Source: Mycolicibacterium madagascariense
Lineage (GTDB): Bacteria; Actinomycetota; Actinomycetes; Mycobacteriales; Mycobacteriaceae
DNA length: 64,000 nt
Direction: 5' to 3'
NCBI RefSeq assembly: GCF_010729665.1
Contig: NZ_AP022610.1
Span: 248,001-312,000, forward strand
Each line of letters begins with the position of its first letter. Positions within the stretch are counted from its first letter, which is position 1. The notes beneath the pieces are model-generated. The model ran no database searches and had not been told where the DNA came from. It worked only from the letters and a program-made list of their open reading frames with translations. The position numbers and the translations under genes are program-made. Of the stretch, positions 34,498 to 41,583 are shown one piece after another.

Positions 34498-34595
34498 TCA
34501 GGGGAAAGTAGTTGGCGCGCTCGATATTCGCCAATCACGACGAGATCGACGGCGCTCCAGCAGGACCGTCGACTCGGGTCGACGTCGCCCTGCGG

Positions 34596-35075
34596 TCAGG
34601 TCAGGGCGGGGGTGCGCGGCCGGACCGGTCGGGCCGGGCGGACGGGCACGGCGACGGGTGCGGCCGTGGCGGCACGCTGCCTGCGGCGCACGTCGCGGTT
34701 GATGCGGCGGTTGAGGAGACGCTCGTCGCGCGCGGTCAGCGACCTGCTCTTCTCGACGAGGAGTTCGAGCTGCTGCCAGCTCAGCCCGTCGAGGTCGCCG
34801 TCGGCGTCGTGCGTGGCGACGACGACGCCGCCGCGGAGCAGGGGAACCGAACGGCCGTTGAACGAGGTGGTGCTCAGCAGGATCTCAGTGGCGCCGCGGT
34901 TGATGCGGCGCTGGCAGCCGGCCGGTGTCGAGCTGAACCAGAAGTCGAATTGGTTGTCGGCACTGGTCAGGCACTGCAAGCCCTGGGCATGGACGAGCTG
35001 GTCGATGTCTGCCTTGGTGTAGGCGCGGGTCTCATAGACGGCGCCGTTGGCGCTGAAGTAAAGGACGGTGTTCAT
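34596..35075 (-). CDS. Hypothetical protein with basic disordered tail
   Basis: A 159-residue cytosolic-looking protein; I do not recognise a family. Residues 1-110 are a mixed alpha/beta region (NTVLYFSANGAVYETRAYTKADIDQLVHAQG; a Cys in LQCLTSAD and one in PAGCQRRI), and residues 115-159 are rich in Arg, Ala and Pro. ATG 35075 is chosen because GGAAG lies six bases upstream; a longer start at 35117 is possible. It is followed on the same strand by the GH6 gene after 98 bases. Upstream lie a perfect CTGTTAACAG palindrome (35133-35142) and a long pyrimidine tract, so its promoter region is unusual. Confidence 0.65.
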   Translation of the reverse strand: MNTVLYFSANGAVYETRAYTKADIDQLVHAQGLQCLTSADNQFDFWFSSTPAGCQRRINRGATEILLSTTSFNGRSVPLLRGGVVVATHDADGDLDGLSWQQLELLVEKSRSLTARDERLLNRRINRDVRRRQRAATAAPVAVPVRPARPVRPRTPALT

Positions 35076-35132
35076 GAGGGGCTTCCATTCGGCTCTTTCA
35101 TTGCGTGATGTGGTCACGCCGGCGCACCGGCG

Positions 35133-35142
35133 CTGTTAACAG
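35133..35142. promoter_or_regulatory. CTGTTAACAG palindrome upstream of the 34596-35075 gene
   Basis: A 10-bp perfect palindrome 57 bases before the ATG at 35075, in an AT-richer pocket. It could be a small operator or chance. Confidence 0.3.
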
Positions 35143-35211
35143 AGTTACCCATGTGACAGAAGAGGCAAACTTGGATAACGATGTCAAAACGCTGCCGAGA
35201 CGGTAGGGGCC

Positions 35212-35275
35212 TCACCCCCTCTTGCGCACCCCTCTTTTTCCACCCTCTTTCTCACCCCTTCTCGCCCCGCCACAC
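35212..35275. other. Pyrimidine-rich tract (C/T on the plus strand)
   Basis: About 64 bases are nearly all C or T on the plus strand, with runs such as CCCCCTCTT, CCCCTCTTTTTCC and CCCTCTTTC. It lies between the SDR stop (35284) and the promoter of the gene at 35075. It may form a purine-rich RNA end on the minus strand. No gene is seen here. Confidence 0.5.
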
Positions 35276-35283
35276 CCGGTGCC

Positions 35284-36027
35284 TCACCCGGTGGTCGCGA
35301 GGTAGTCCGCACCCCCGACGTAGACGATCCCGGTCGGCATGGGCGTCGTCACGGCGTTGGCGATGGCGGACGCGAACTGTCCGACCGTGGGCAGCGGTGC
35401 GACGCTGCGACGTGCCTCGACGGCGCCCGGATCGCGCCGCTCGAGGAGCCGCACGATGATCGTGCCGTCGATCATGTCGCCGGACACCACCGAGAGGTGA
35501 ATGCCGGCGCGCTCGAGCTGCGGACGCATGGTGTACAGCGCCGTCTCCCCGGCGCGCTTGCTCGCCGCGACCGCGGAGTAGCCCTTGGGCACCGCCTTGT
35601 GGGGGAAGAAGTGCGCCTGGTGACTGGTCACGAAGACGATGCGGCCGCCGGCCGGGAGCAGCGGCATCGCCAGCCGGGCCAGCCGTCGCTGCGCATCCCG
35701 GTTGAGGCGCATCGCGTAGCCCGGGTCGGCACCCAGCTCGAGCCCGCCCGAGGCATTGAGGATCAGCGCGTCGAGTCGACCGAAGCGCGCCGCAATGGTG
35801 TCGATCATGGCGGCGGCCGCCGCGCCGTCGGAGATGTCGGCGGCCATCGTGGAGGCGTTGCCACCCGCGGCGCGCACCGCGTCGGCGATGGTCTCGGCGC
35901 GGGCGGCCTTCTCGCGGTAGTTGACGATGACGTGGGTGTCGGCGCTGGCGAGGCGCTGCGCGACCTCGGCGCCGACGCCCCTCGATCCACCGGTGATGAG
36001 GACGATCCTCTGGGGTGCACGTGCCAT
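35284..36027 (-). CDS. Short-chain dehydrogenase/reductase with Y-x6-K spacing
   Basis: A 247-residue SDR. The NAD(P) site is LITGGSRGVGAEVA at residues 10-22, and ILNASGG follows. The catalytic Tyr and Lys read GYSAVAASKRAGE, which gives seven residues between Tyr and Lys as in enoyl-reductase-like (FabI/FabL) divergent SDRs, instead of the usual four. A Ser is in FVTSHQAHF. So the substrate could be an enoyl or keto compound. It is divergent from the small gene at 36159 with 131 bases of AT-rich promoter between. No operon partner. Function not predictable further. Confidence 0.85.
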   Translation of the reverse strand: MARAPQRIVLITGGSRGVGAEVAQRLASADTHVIVNYREKAARAETIADAVRAAGGNASTMAADISDGAAAAAMIDTIAARFGRLDALILNASGGLELGADPGYAMRLNRDAQRRLARLAMPLLPAGGRIVFVTSHQAHFFPHKAVPKGYSAVAASKRAGETALYTMRPQLERAGIHLSVVSGDMIDGTIIVRLLERRDPGAVEARRSVAPLPTVGQFASAIANAVTTPMPTGIVYVGGADYLATTG

Positions 36028-36091
36028 GTCGGGTTCCTTCCGTCGGTGGCGCCGTCGGCGTCGGAACCCACGGTACGCGCATTATTAAGAA

Positions 36092-36110
36092 AAATAAGGC
36101 TTAAATAAGG
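36092..36110. promoter_or_regulatory. Direct repeat AAATAAGG x2, one helical turn apart
   Basis: AAATAAGG occurs at 36092-36099 and 36103-36110, an 11-base period, inside an AT-rich patch (36081-36110) in the SDR/36159 divergent promoter. This could be a two-site binding element or a promoter region. Confidence 0.35.
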
Positions 36111-36158
36111 TCACGATGAGGTATTGATCGACCAGGCGTCACGTCGAGAGGAGACCGG

Positions 36159-36458
36159 GTGAGCGATCCGCCCCCGCTGACCGACGACGGCCACTACCGC
36201 GTGATCGGTGGTCGGCGCTGGCGCGCCACCGATCCCGAGATCCCCGAGGAGCGGCGCGCCGAACTCACCGCGATCCTGATGGCGTGGCGTCGAGAAGTGC
36301 GGCGCACCAAGGGAACCGACGAGGAGAAGGGGGCCAGGGCCGGCGTCCAGGCGAGCAAGGTCGCGTTGGGCGAACGGGGCAGGCCGCCGTGGTGGGAGCA
36401 GACCGACGGCGAGCGTCGCGCGCGGTGGTCGGCGGACGTGCCGCGCCCGGGGGACTAG
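36159..36458 (+). CDS. Small conserved actinobacterial protein (function unknown)
   Basis: A 99-residue hydrophilic protein starting at GTG 36159 after a GGAGACC purine run. Recognisable conserved stretches are YRVIGGRRWRATDPEIPEERR and KVALGERGRPPWWE. Similar small proteins occur across mycobacteria and are sometimes labelled as Tol-like transporters, a label that nothing in the sequence supports: no membrane helix is present. It is helical and charged, possibly nucleic-acid-binding. It converges with the 36455 gene, overlapping it by four bases. Confidence 0.72.
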   Translation: MSDPPPLTDDGHYRVIGGRRWRATDPEIPEERRAELTAILMAWRREVRRTKGTDEEKGARAGVQASKVALGERGRPPWWEQTDGERRARWSADVPRPGD

Positions 36459-37051
36459 GCCCGCCGGTTGGCCCAGCCGTCGTCGTTGTGGGCCAGCAGC
36501 GCCAACGCGCGGTCCCACGCCGTGGCGCGGTGTCGGTCCAGTCGCCACCGCACGCCGACTGCCGCCAGCCCGCCGGCGATGACGATCAGGACCCACACGG
36601 TCCAACCCACGCTGATCGCGCTGACCCGGACGTCGGTCGGCGTCAGCGGCGCCGGCACGACGCGCCCCGCGGTGTCGAGCCACACCGTCAGCGGTGCGCC
36701 CGTCGCAACGACGCCGGGGCTGACGACCTCCTCGGTGCGCACCCGGTTGCCCTCGTGCCATTGCACGGGGACCGTGACCGGAGCGTCGAAGTCCGTCGGC
36801 ATGCCCGTACTGCCCTGCAGCACGACGGCCTGCACGGAGTGCCGTGTCGCCTCCTGCTCGGCGACGAGGTGAAGGTGGGACCGGTACGTCGAGTCCTCGA
36901 CGTGGGCGGCGAACGGAACGGCCAGGATGGCGAGCACCAGCGCGGCGAGGACGACGAGCGCCTCGACGCGGTCACTGCGGCGCACGATGGGGTTGCCGCC
37001 GCAGGCGCCGAGCCACCAGCGGACCCGGCTAGCAAATGGTCGACCGGTCAT
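36455..37051 (-). CDS. Rv1733c-like membrane protein
   Basis: A 198-residue membrane protein with two transmembrane helices, one near residues 30-52 (VEALVVLAALVLAILAVPFAAH) and one near 150-172 (VGWTVWVLIVIAGGLAAVGV), flanking an extracytoplasmic domain of about 100 residues. The arrangement (N-terminal RWWLGACGGNPIVRRSDRVEA, C-terminal WRLDRHRATAWDRALALLAH) is that of the mycobacterial Rv1733c family, which in M. tuberculosis belongs to the DosR dormancy regulon. Function is unknown. ATG 37051 is used; a GTG six codons earlier is in frame. No DosR box was identified by eye. Confidence 0.8.
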   Translation of the reverse strand: MTGRPFASRVRWWLGACGGNPIVRRSDRVEALVVLAALVLAILAVPFAAHVEDSTYRSHLHLVAEQEATRHSVQAVVLQGSTGMPTDFDAPVTVPVQWHEGNRVRTEEVVSPGVVATGAPLTVWLDTAGRVVPAPLTPTDVRVSAISVGWTVWVLIVIAGGLAAVGVRWRLDRHRATAWDRALALLAHNDDGWANRRA

Positions 37052-37243
37052 CGAGATAGCTCGGACGGGGGCCGGACGATTCCGAAGGACACCCCTATCA
37101 TGCTGACACCGGGACCGTCGATCCGCCAACTGCTGCAGCGTGGAGGCGATGGACGTCACAGTGCGGGCGGGTCTTGGCCGGGAGTCGGTGGCTGCGTCGG
37201 TCGCAGGCACACGGTGACGATCGTCCGCTCCGGCAAACATCCC

Positions 37244-38197
37244 TCACGGAGTGATGACGCGCACCGGGGCACCGGCGTCGAACGCCAGGATGTCCTCCAC
37301 GGCGTCGCGGTAGAACACGCGGTAGGCGTCGGTAGTGACGTACCCGATGTGGGGCAGCAGCAGCGTGTTGGGGAGCGACCGCAGCGGGTCGTCGAGCGGC
37401 AGCGGCTCGACGTCGTACACGTCCAGACCCGCCCCGGCGATGCGCTGCTCACGCAGGGCGCTTATCAGTGCGTCACGGTCGACGATCGGGCCGCGTGACG
37501 TATTCACCAGGTACGCAGTCGGTTTCATCAACGTCAGGTCGGCCGCCCCGACCATGCCGCGGGTGCCGTCGGCGAGCGGGACGTGCACCGTGATGACGTC
37601 GGCCTGCCCGAACAGCTCGGCCTTGGTGACGGCGCGGACGCCGTGTTCGGCGGCGCGCTCGGCGGTCAGGTGCGGCGACCAGGCGATGACCGACATGCCG
37701 AAGGCCTGTCCCAGGCGGGCCACCGGGATGCCGAGCCGTCCCAGCCCCACGATGCCGAGGGTGGATCCGGACAGGCCGGGTCCGATGGTGTGCTGCCAAC
37801 CGCCGCGGCGGACGGCGGCGTCCTCCTGCGCGAAGTTGCGGGTCAGCGCGATGATCATGCCCATGGTCAGCTCCGGCATGGCGTTGCCGGAGCCGCCCGT
37901 CCCGCACACCGTGATCCCTCGCCGCGCGGCGGCCGCCACGTCGATCGACGCGTTGACCATGCCGGTGGTGACGAGTAGCCGCAATGCCGGAAGGGCGTCG
38001 AGGACCGACGCGGGGAACGGGGTGCGCTCGCGCATCGCGACCACGACCTCGCTCTCGCGCAGCCGGTCCACCAACTCGGCGGGGTCGGCGATGTGTTCGC
38101 CGATGACGTCGACCGTGTGGGTCTCCTGCACGGCCGACCAGTCGGTGCTGCTCAGGGCGACGCCCTGGTAGTCGTCGAGAACGGTGACGGTGGACAC
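37244..38197 (-). CDS. D-2-hydroxyacid dehydrogenase (SerA/GyaR family)
   Basis: A 317-residue NAD-dependent oxidoreductase. The nucleotide motif is GIVGLGRLGIPVARLG at about residues 145-160. The catalytic Arg is in NTSRGPIVD, the Glu in DVYDVEPLP and the His in LLPHIGYVT. It reduces a 2-keto acid or oxidises a D-2-hydroxy acid; the short N-terminal domain lacks an ACT domain, so it is not a classical feedback-regulated SerA. The start is GTG 38197 with GAGGAG five bases upstream. It follows phoU by 14 bases, so the two share a transcript. Substrate unknown. Confidence 0.9.
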   Translation of the reverse strand: MSTVTVLDDYQGVALSSTDWSAVQETHTVDVIGEHIADPAELVDRLRESEVVVAMRERTPFPASVLDALPALRLLVTTGMVNASIDVAAAARRGITVCGTGGSGNAMPELTMGMIIALTRNFAQEDAAVRRGGWQHTIGPGLSGSTLGIVGLGRLGIPVARLGQAFGMSVIAWSPHLTAERAAEHGVRAVTKAELFGQADVITVHVPLADGTRGMVGAADLTLMKPTAYLVNTSRGPIVDRDALISALREQRIAGAGLDVYDVEPLPLDDPLRSLPNTLLLPHIGYVTTDAYRVFYRDAVEDILAFDAGAPVRVITP

Positions 38198-38211
38198 GCG
38201 GGCTCCTCGCG

Positions 38212-38859
38212 CTAGACGTCCGGGGTGCTCCCGGTGACCTGGAAGACGACGCGACGACCGATGGCGGCCGCGTGGTCGGCGAAGCGTTCGTAGAACCGGC
38301 CGAGCAGGGTGACGTTCACCGCGGCGGCGACGCCGTGGCCCCACTCCCGATCCATCATCAGGGTGAACAGATGCCGGTGGAGCTGATCCATGGCGTCGTC
38401 GTCGCGACCGATCTGCGCGGCCTTCTCGGGATCGCGGGACAGCACCACGTCCCTGGCGTTGTTGCCGAGGTCGACGGCGATGCGGCCCATCTCGGCGAAG
38501 TAGCCGTTCACCTCCTCGGGCAGGGCGGGCGCGGGATGGCGGATGCGCGCGATCTTGGCGACGTGCAGCGCCAACCCGCCCATCCGCTCGGCGTCCGCGA
38601 CGTTCTGCATCGACGTGACGACCACGCGCAGGTCACCGGCGACGGGAGCCTGCAGGGCCAGCAGGAGCAGGGAGGCCTCCTCGGCGTGCAGCTGCATCCG
38701 GGTGAGGTGCTCGTGGTCGGTGATCACCTGCTCGGCGAGTACCAGGTCGGCCTGCAGCAACGCCTGCGTCGCACGCTCCATCGCCAGACCCGCCAGGCCG
38801 CACATCTGGCTCAGCGACCCGGTCAGCGAGTCGAGCTCGGCGTGGAAATCGTTGCGCAT
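38212..38859 (-). CDS. phoU: PhoU family phosphate signalling protein
   Basis: A 215-residue all-helical protein with the two PhoU repeats. Repeat 1 has [35 protein letters not shown] and the metal-binding E/D pattern in [20 protein letters not shown]; repeat 2 ends in [20 protein letters not shown]. PhoU couples the Pst phosphate transporter to the SenX3/RegX3 (PhoR/PhoB) two-component system and is linked to persister formation. Mycobacteria have two such proteins (PhoY1, PhoY2); this one is not near pst genes in the window. It is followed by the 2-hydroxyacid dehydrogenase gene. Confidence 0.95.
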   Translation of the reverse strand: MRNDFHAELDSLTGSLSQMCGLAGLAMERATQALLQADLVLAEQVITDHEHLTRMQLHAEEASLLLLALQAPVAGDLRVVVTSMQNVADAERMGGLALHVAKIARIRHPAPALPEEVNGYFAEMGRIAVDLGNNARDVVLSRDPEKAAQIGRDDDAMDQLHRHLFTLMMDREWGHGVAAAVNVTLLGRFYERFADHAAAIGRRVVFQVTGSTPDV

Positions 38860-38937
38860 GGCACTCTCCTACTCGGGGCACTAGTACCCACCCCGGATCG
38901 GGGCAATCGCGCACCCGCCGCCGGATAGCGTGCAGGG

Positions 38938-39774
38938 ATGGATGCAGTGACCATCATCACGGGCGGCGCGGGTGGAATGGGCGTCGCCACGGCCACGATC
39001 CTCGGTGCCCAGCGCCGGGTGGTGCTCTGCGACGTGCGGCGGGACCGCCTCGAGCAGGCCGCCGTCGCACTGCGCGAGCGCGGGATCGAGCCGACGCTCG
39101 TCGAGGCCGACGTCACCGACCGGTCCGCAGTGCGCCGATCGTTCGAGACCGCGGCGAGCCTCGGGTCGATCGCCTCGGTCATCCACACCGCCGGCGTGAG
39201 CCCGAGCATGGGCGACGCCGACTACGTGATGCGGACCAACGCGCTCGGCACGATCAACGTCGACGAGGTCTTCTACGAGTCGGCCGACGCGGGTGCCGCG
39301 ATCGTGAACGTCGCGTCGATGGCGGCACACCTGCTGCCGCCCGAGCTGATCCCGTCGGACCGATTCCCCCTGGCCCCGCGGGACGAGGCCGCCTTCGTCG
39401 AGGCGATGCGGAAGACCTGCGACGCCATCCCACCGGACGCGCGTCCGGGCTTCGCCTACGCCGTGAGCAAGAGCTTCGTGGCCTGGTACACCACGTCGCA
39501 GGCCGAGCGGTTCAACGCACGCGGGCTGCGGATCGTGTCGGTGTCACCGGGATCGGTCGACACGGAGATGGGGCGGCTGGAGGCGGAGGCGGGCGCCGGT
39601 GCGATGGTCGCGGACTTCGCCGTCCCGCGGTGGGGCCGGGCCGACGAGATGGCCGAGTTGTTCGCCTTCTGCGCGAGCGACCGGGCCGGCTACCTGACGG
39701 GCACCGACATCCTCTGCGACGGCGGGGTGGTCGCCTCGATGAGGGAGCGGGCCAGGGTCGCCGGCGCCGGCTAG
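38938..39774 (+). CDS. Short-chain dehydrogenase/reductase, classical type
   Basis: A 278-residue SDR. The cofactor motif is IITGGAGGMGVATA at residues 6-19 and the catalytic Tyr-x3-Lys reads FAYAVSKSFVAW. NVASMAAHL supplies the serine and SVSPGSVDTEMGR the C-terminal loop. The ATG is at the end of a GCAGGG stretch. It resembles mycobacterial 3-alpha-type hydroxysteroid dehydrogenases in that an insertion (LPPELIPSDRFPLAPRDEAAF) separates the Ser and Tyr. It is divergent from phoU with 78 bases between and converges with the cutinase gene four bases after its stop. Confidence 0.88.
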   Translation: MDAVTIITGGAGGMGVATATILGAQRRVVLCDVRRDRLEQAAVALRERGIEPTLVEADVTDRSAVRRSFETAASLGSIASVIHTAGVSPSMGDADYVMRTNALGTINVDEVFYESADAGAAIVNVASMAAHLLPPELIPSDRFPLAPRDEAAFVEAMRKTCDAIPPDARPGFAYAVSKSFVAWYTTSQAERFNARGLRIVSVSPGSVDTEMGRLEAEAGAGAMVADFAVPRWGRADEMAELFAFCASDRAGYLTGTDILCDGGVVASMRERARVAGAG

Positions 39775-39778
39775 GTCG

Positions 39779-40522
39779 CTAGGCCGCCGACGCCGAGTTG
39801 ATCTGCTTGGCGACGAAGGCTGCCGCCTGGTCGGCCGTCCCGTTGTCCTTGTAGGCGCTGTGCGCCGACCGGTCGAGACCGCCCGCGTAGCAGACCGGGT
39901 CGCCGACGTTGCACTCCTGCACGGTCTTGGCCGCGTAGAGGTGCCCGATCGTGATGGGCGGCGCACTGCGGTCGACCAGGTTCAGGAACCACTGGTCGGG
40001 GGTGCCGAACAGGGCCACGGCCGCGACGTGCTTGGCGACCGAGGGCGGCATCGGCCCGGTGATGCTGTCCGGCAGCGCCAGTCCGGCGGGCACGGCGTCG
40101 AACGTCGTGTACCCGGCGACCGCCGCGCCCTGCGAGTAACCGCCCAGCACGATCTTGGTGTCGGGGCAGCTCGCGGCGAGCTGCTCGACCTTGTTGCTGG
40201 CGTCCGCGACGCCCTGGGCGGCGGCCTGGAAGTCGAGTGACGCGGGGTAGTCGACGGCGTAGACGCCGACGGGTGCGCCGCCCAGCTGTGCGTTGAGGGA
40301 GTCGATGAACGCCTGGCCGGTCGCGCCGACCCCGGGCGCCTCGAAGGTGCCGCGGGCGAAGACGACCTCGACGGCCGAGCAGGACGCGTCCTGAGCCGAG
40401 GCCACGCCGGCCGCCTGCGGGCCGACGAGCGCCGCGGCGCCGAGGGTGGCGGCGGCCAACCAACGCCGCCAGTGCGTCGTGCGAGAGGTGGGGGTGGATG
40501 TCGCTGCGGTGTTGGCGGTCAT
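39779..40522 (-). CDS. Secreted cutinase-family serine esterase
   Basis: A 247-residue exported cutinase. The signal peptide is residues 1-44 with a long Thr/Ser-rich N-region and cleavage near VASAQDA. The mature enzyme starts CSAVEVVFARGTFEAPG, has the nucleophile in GGYSQGAAVAG, the Asp in CNVGDPVCYAGG and the His in DRSAHSAYKDNG. The two cysteine pairs are conserved. The last residues (AAAFVAKQI) form the terminal helix. It resembles the copy at 9060-9785 but is not identical. It converges with an SDR gene. A 16-bp hairpin lies 175 bases upstream of its start. Confidence 0.93.
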   Translation of the reverse strand: MTANTAATSTPTSRTTHWRRWLAAATLGAAALVGPQAAGVASAQDASCSAVEVVFARGTFEAPGVGATGQAFIDSLNAQLGGAPVGVYAVDYPASLDFQAAAQGVADASNKVEQLAASCPDTKIVLGGYSQGAAVAGYTTFDAVPAGLALPDSITGPMPPSVAKHVAAVALFGTPDQWFLNLVDRSAPPITIGHLYAAKTVQECNVGDPVCYAGGLDRSAHSAYKDNGTADQAAAFVAKQINSASAA

Positions 40523-40696
40523 GAGCGTGCCTCTCGATGGGTGTGTGCGGACGTCTGGAGGCGTCCGCCGTCAGCGCCACGACGCAGCGGTGCTGAACTC
40601 CACCAGGGCTAACCGCCAACGGCCAAAACCCATTCCTGCCTGCGCGAAGAAGTGGCGGCCGCCACGCCCCCGGCGCTGGCTCGGGCCCCCAAACCA

Positions 40697-40734
40697 CCAT
40701 CGCCTGCGGTGCACGAGGGCACCGCAGGCGATGG
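40697..40734. terminator. Strong hairpin terminator of the Gly/Ala-repeat lipoprotein gene
   Basis: Perfect 16-bp inverted repeat (CCATCGCCTGCGGTGC / GCACCGCAGGCGATGG) with a 6-base loop, 19 bases past the stop at 40753. It also separates this gene from the promoter of the cutinase gene on the same strand. Confidence 0.75.
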
Positions 40735-40752
40735 GGTAGGACGTCCTAGCGA

Positions 40753-41181
40753 TTAGCCGCCCGTGCCGACGCACACGGGACCGGCGCACGCACCTGCGCC
40801 ACCGGGTCCGGCGCTGGCACCCGCACCGGGCACGCCGGCGCTGGCACCGCCGGGTCCGGCTCCGGCGCCCGTGCCGCCCGCACCCGCGGTCGCGCCACCG
40901 GGTCCGGCACCTGCGCCCGCACCGGGCACGCCCGCGGACGCGCCACCGGGTCCGGCGCCTGCACCCGGCCCCGTCGTGCCGGTGCCCGCGGGTGCGGTCG
41001 CCGTCGCGCTCGGGGTCATGGTCGTGGTGGCCGTCGTGGTCGTGGTGGTCGTCGTGCTGCTGGTGCTCGAGGAACCGCCGTTGTCGCTACCGCCGCACGC
41101 CGCAGTCAGCGTGCTCAGGGCGATGACGGCCGCGATGCCCGCCGCGGCGGAGAATCGACGGGTCTTCCGGGTGTCGGTCAT
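40753..41181 (-). CDS. Lipoprotein with Gly/Ala-Pro repeats, distant paralogue of the small lipoprotein family
   Basis: A 142-residue predicted lipoprotein. The lipobox is LTAACGG (Cys about residue 30). Residues 35-65 are nearly all Ser and Thr, then residues 75-137 form imperfect repeats of GAGAGPGGASAGVPGAG type. The N-terminal part (KTRRFSAAAGIAAVIA... LTAACGGSDNGGSSS) matches the lipoproteins at 13449, 56412 and 56720 in layout, but the PTEK/GGN tail is replaced by the repeat. It ends in GACAGPVCVGTGG with two cysteines. Function unknown; the extended repeat could span the cell wall. Confidence 0.72.
   Translation of the reverse strand: MTDTRKTRRFSAAAGIAAVIALSTLTAACGGSDNGGSSSTSSTTTTTTTTATTTMTPSATATAPAGTGTTGPGAGAGPGGASAGVPGAGAGAGPGGATAGAGGTGAGAGPGGASAGVPGAGASAGPGGAGACAGPVCVGTGG
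40765..40965 (-). repeat. Internal repeats coding GAGAGPGG(A/T)(S/T)AG-type units
   Basis: Four to five imperfect copies of a unit of 15-18 residues (GAGAGPGGASAGVPGA and variants) run through the second half of the lipoprotein. The DNA is a GGTGCCGGC-like near-repeat, prone to slippage, so its length may vary between strains. Confidence 0.6.
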
Positions 41182-41583
41182 GGTGGCACTCCAATTCTGT
41201 GTGTCTAACCCTTGCTGGCGCGTGTTACCCGCAAACGCACGATCTCATGCATGATCGGCCGGATTGCCTGCCACCGGACGATGGCGCGGCGGGTGGGGCC
41301 GCGCCGCCGCGGGTCCCACCGGTCCGTCGCGAAAGTGCTTGACAGCCAAGCACTTGACCCTATCGCCAGGTCACGGCGCAGGCCGGTCGGCGAGGATGCC
41401 CGCCCGGCGCGGTTCACGTACGGTGGGCCGCAGCACCGGCCGAGGCGCCCCCGACGGTCACGCCGGTGCCTCGGGTCGGCGCCGTGACACGTTGCGCGCC
41501 AACCACTTCCGTCGTCGCGACCGGTATCGTGCCGAACCGGCGGACGCCCGGTGCCCAGGAACGTCGACCGGAAGGATCGCCAG
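41182..41583. other. Intergenic region of 402 bases between lipoprotein and GH5-like gene
   Basis: Holds the promoter of the lipoprotein gene (minus strand) at its left and that of the GH5-like gene at its right. A perfect 9-5-9 inverted repeat is at 41333-41355. No credible coding sequence is seen; short open frames here lack ribosome sites and family resemblance. Confidence 0.6.
41333..41355. promoter_or_regulatory. Inverted repeat AAGTGCTTG-n5-CAAGCACTT
   Basis: A perfect 9-bp inverted repeat with a 5-base spacer. TTGACC follows at its right edge (41354-41359), like a -35 element pointing to the GH5-like gene. Regulator-binding site candidate; no regulator gene is adjacent. Confidence 0.5.
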
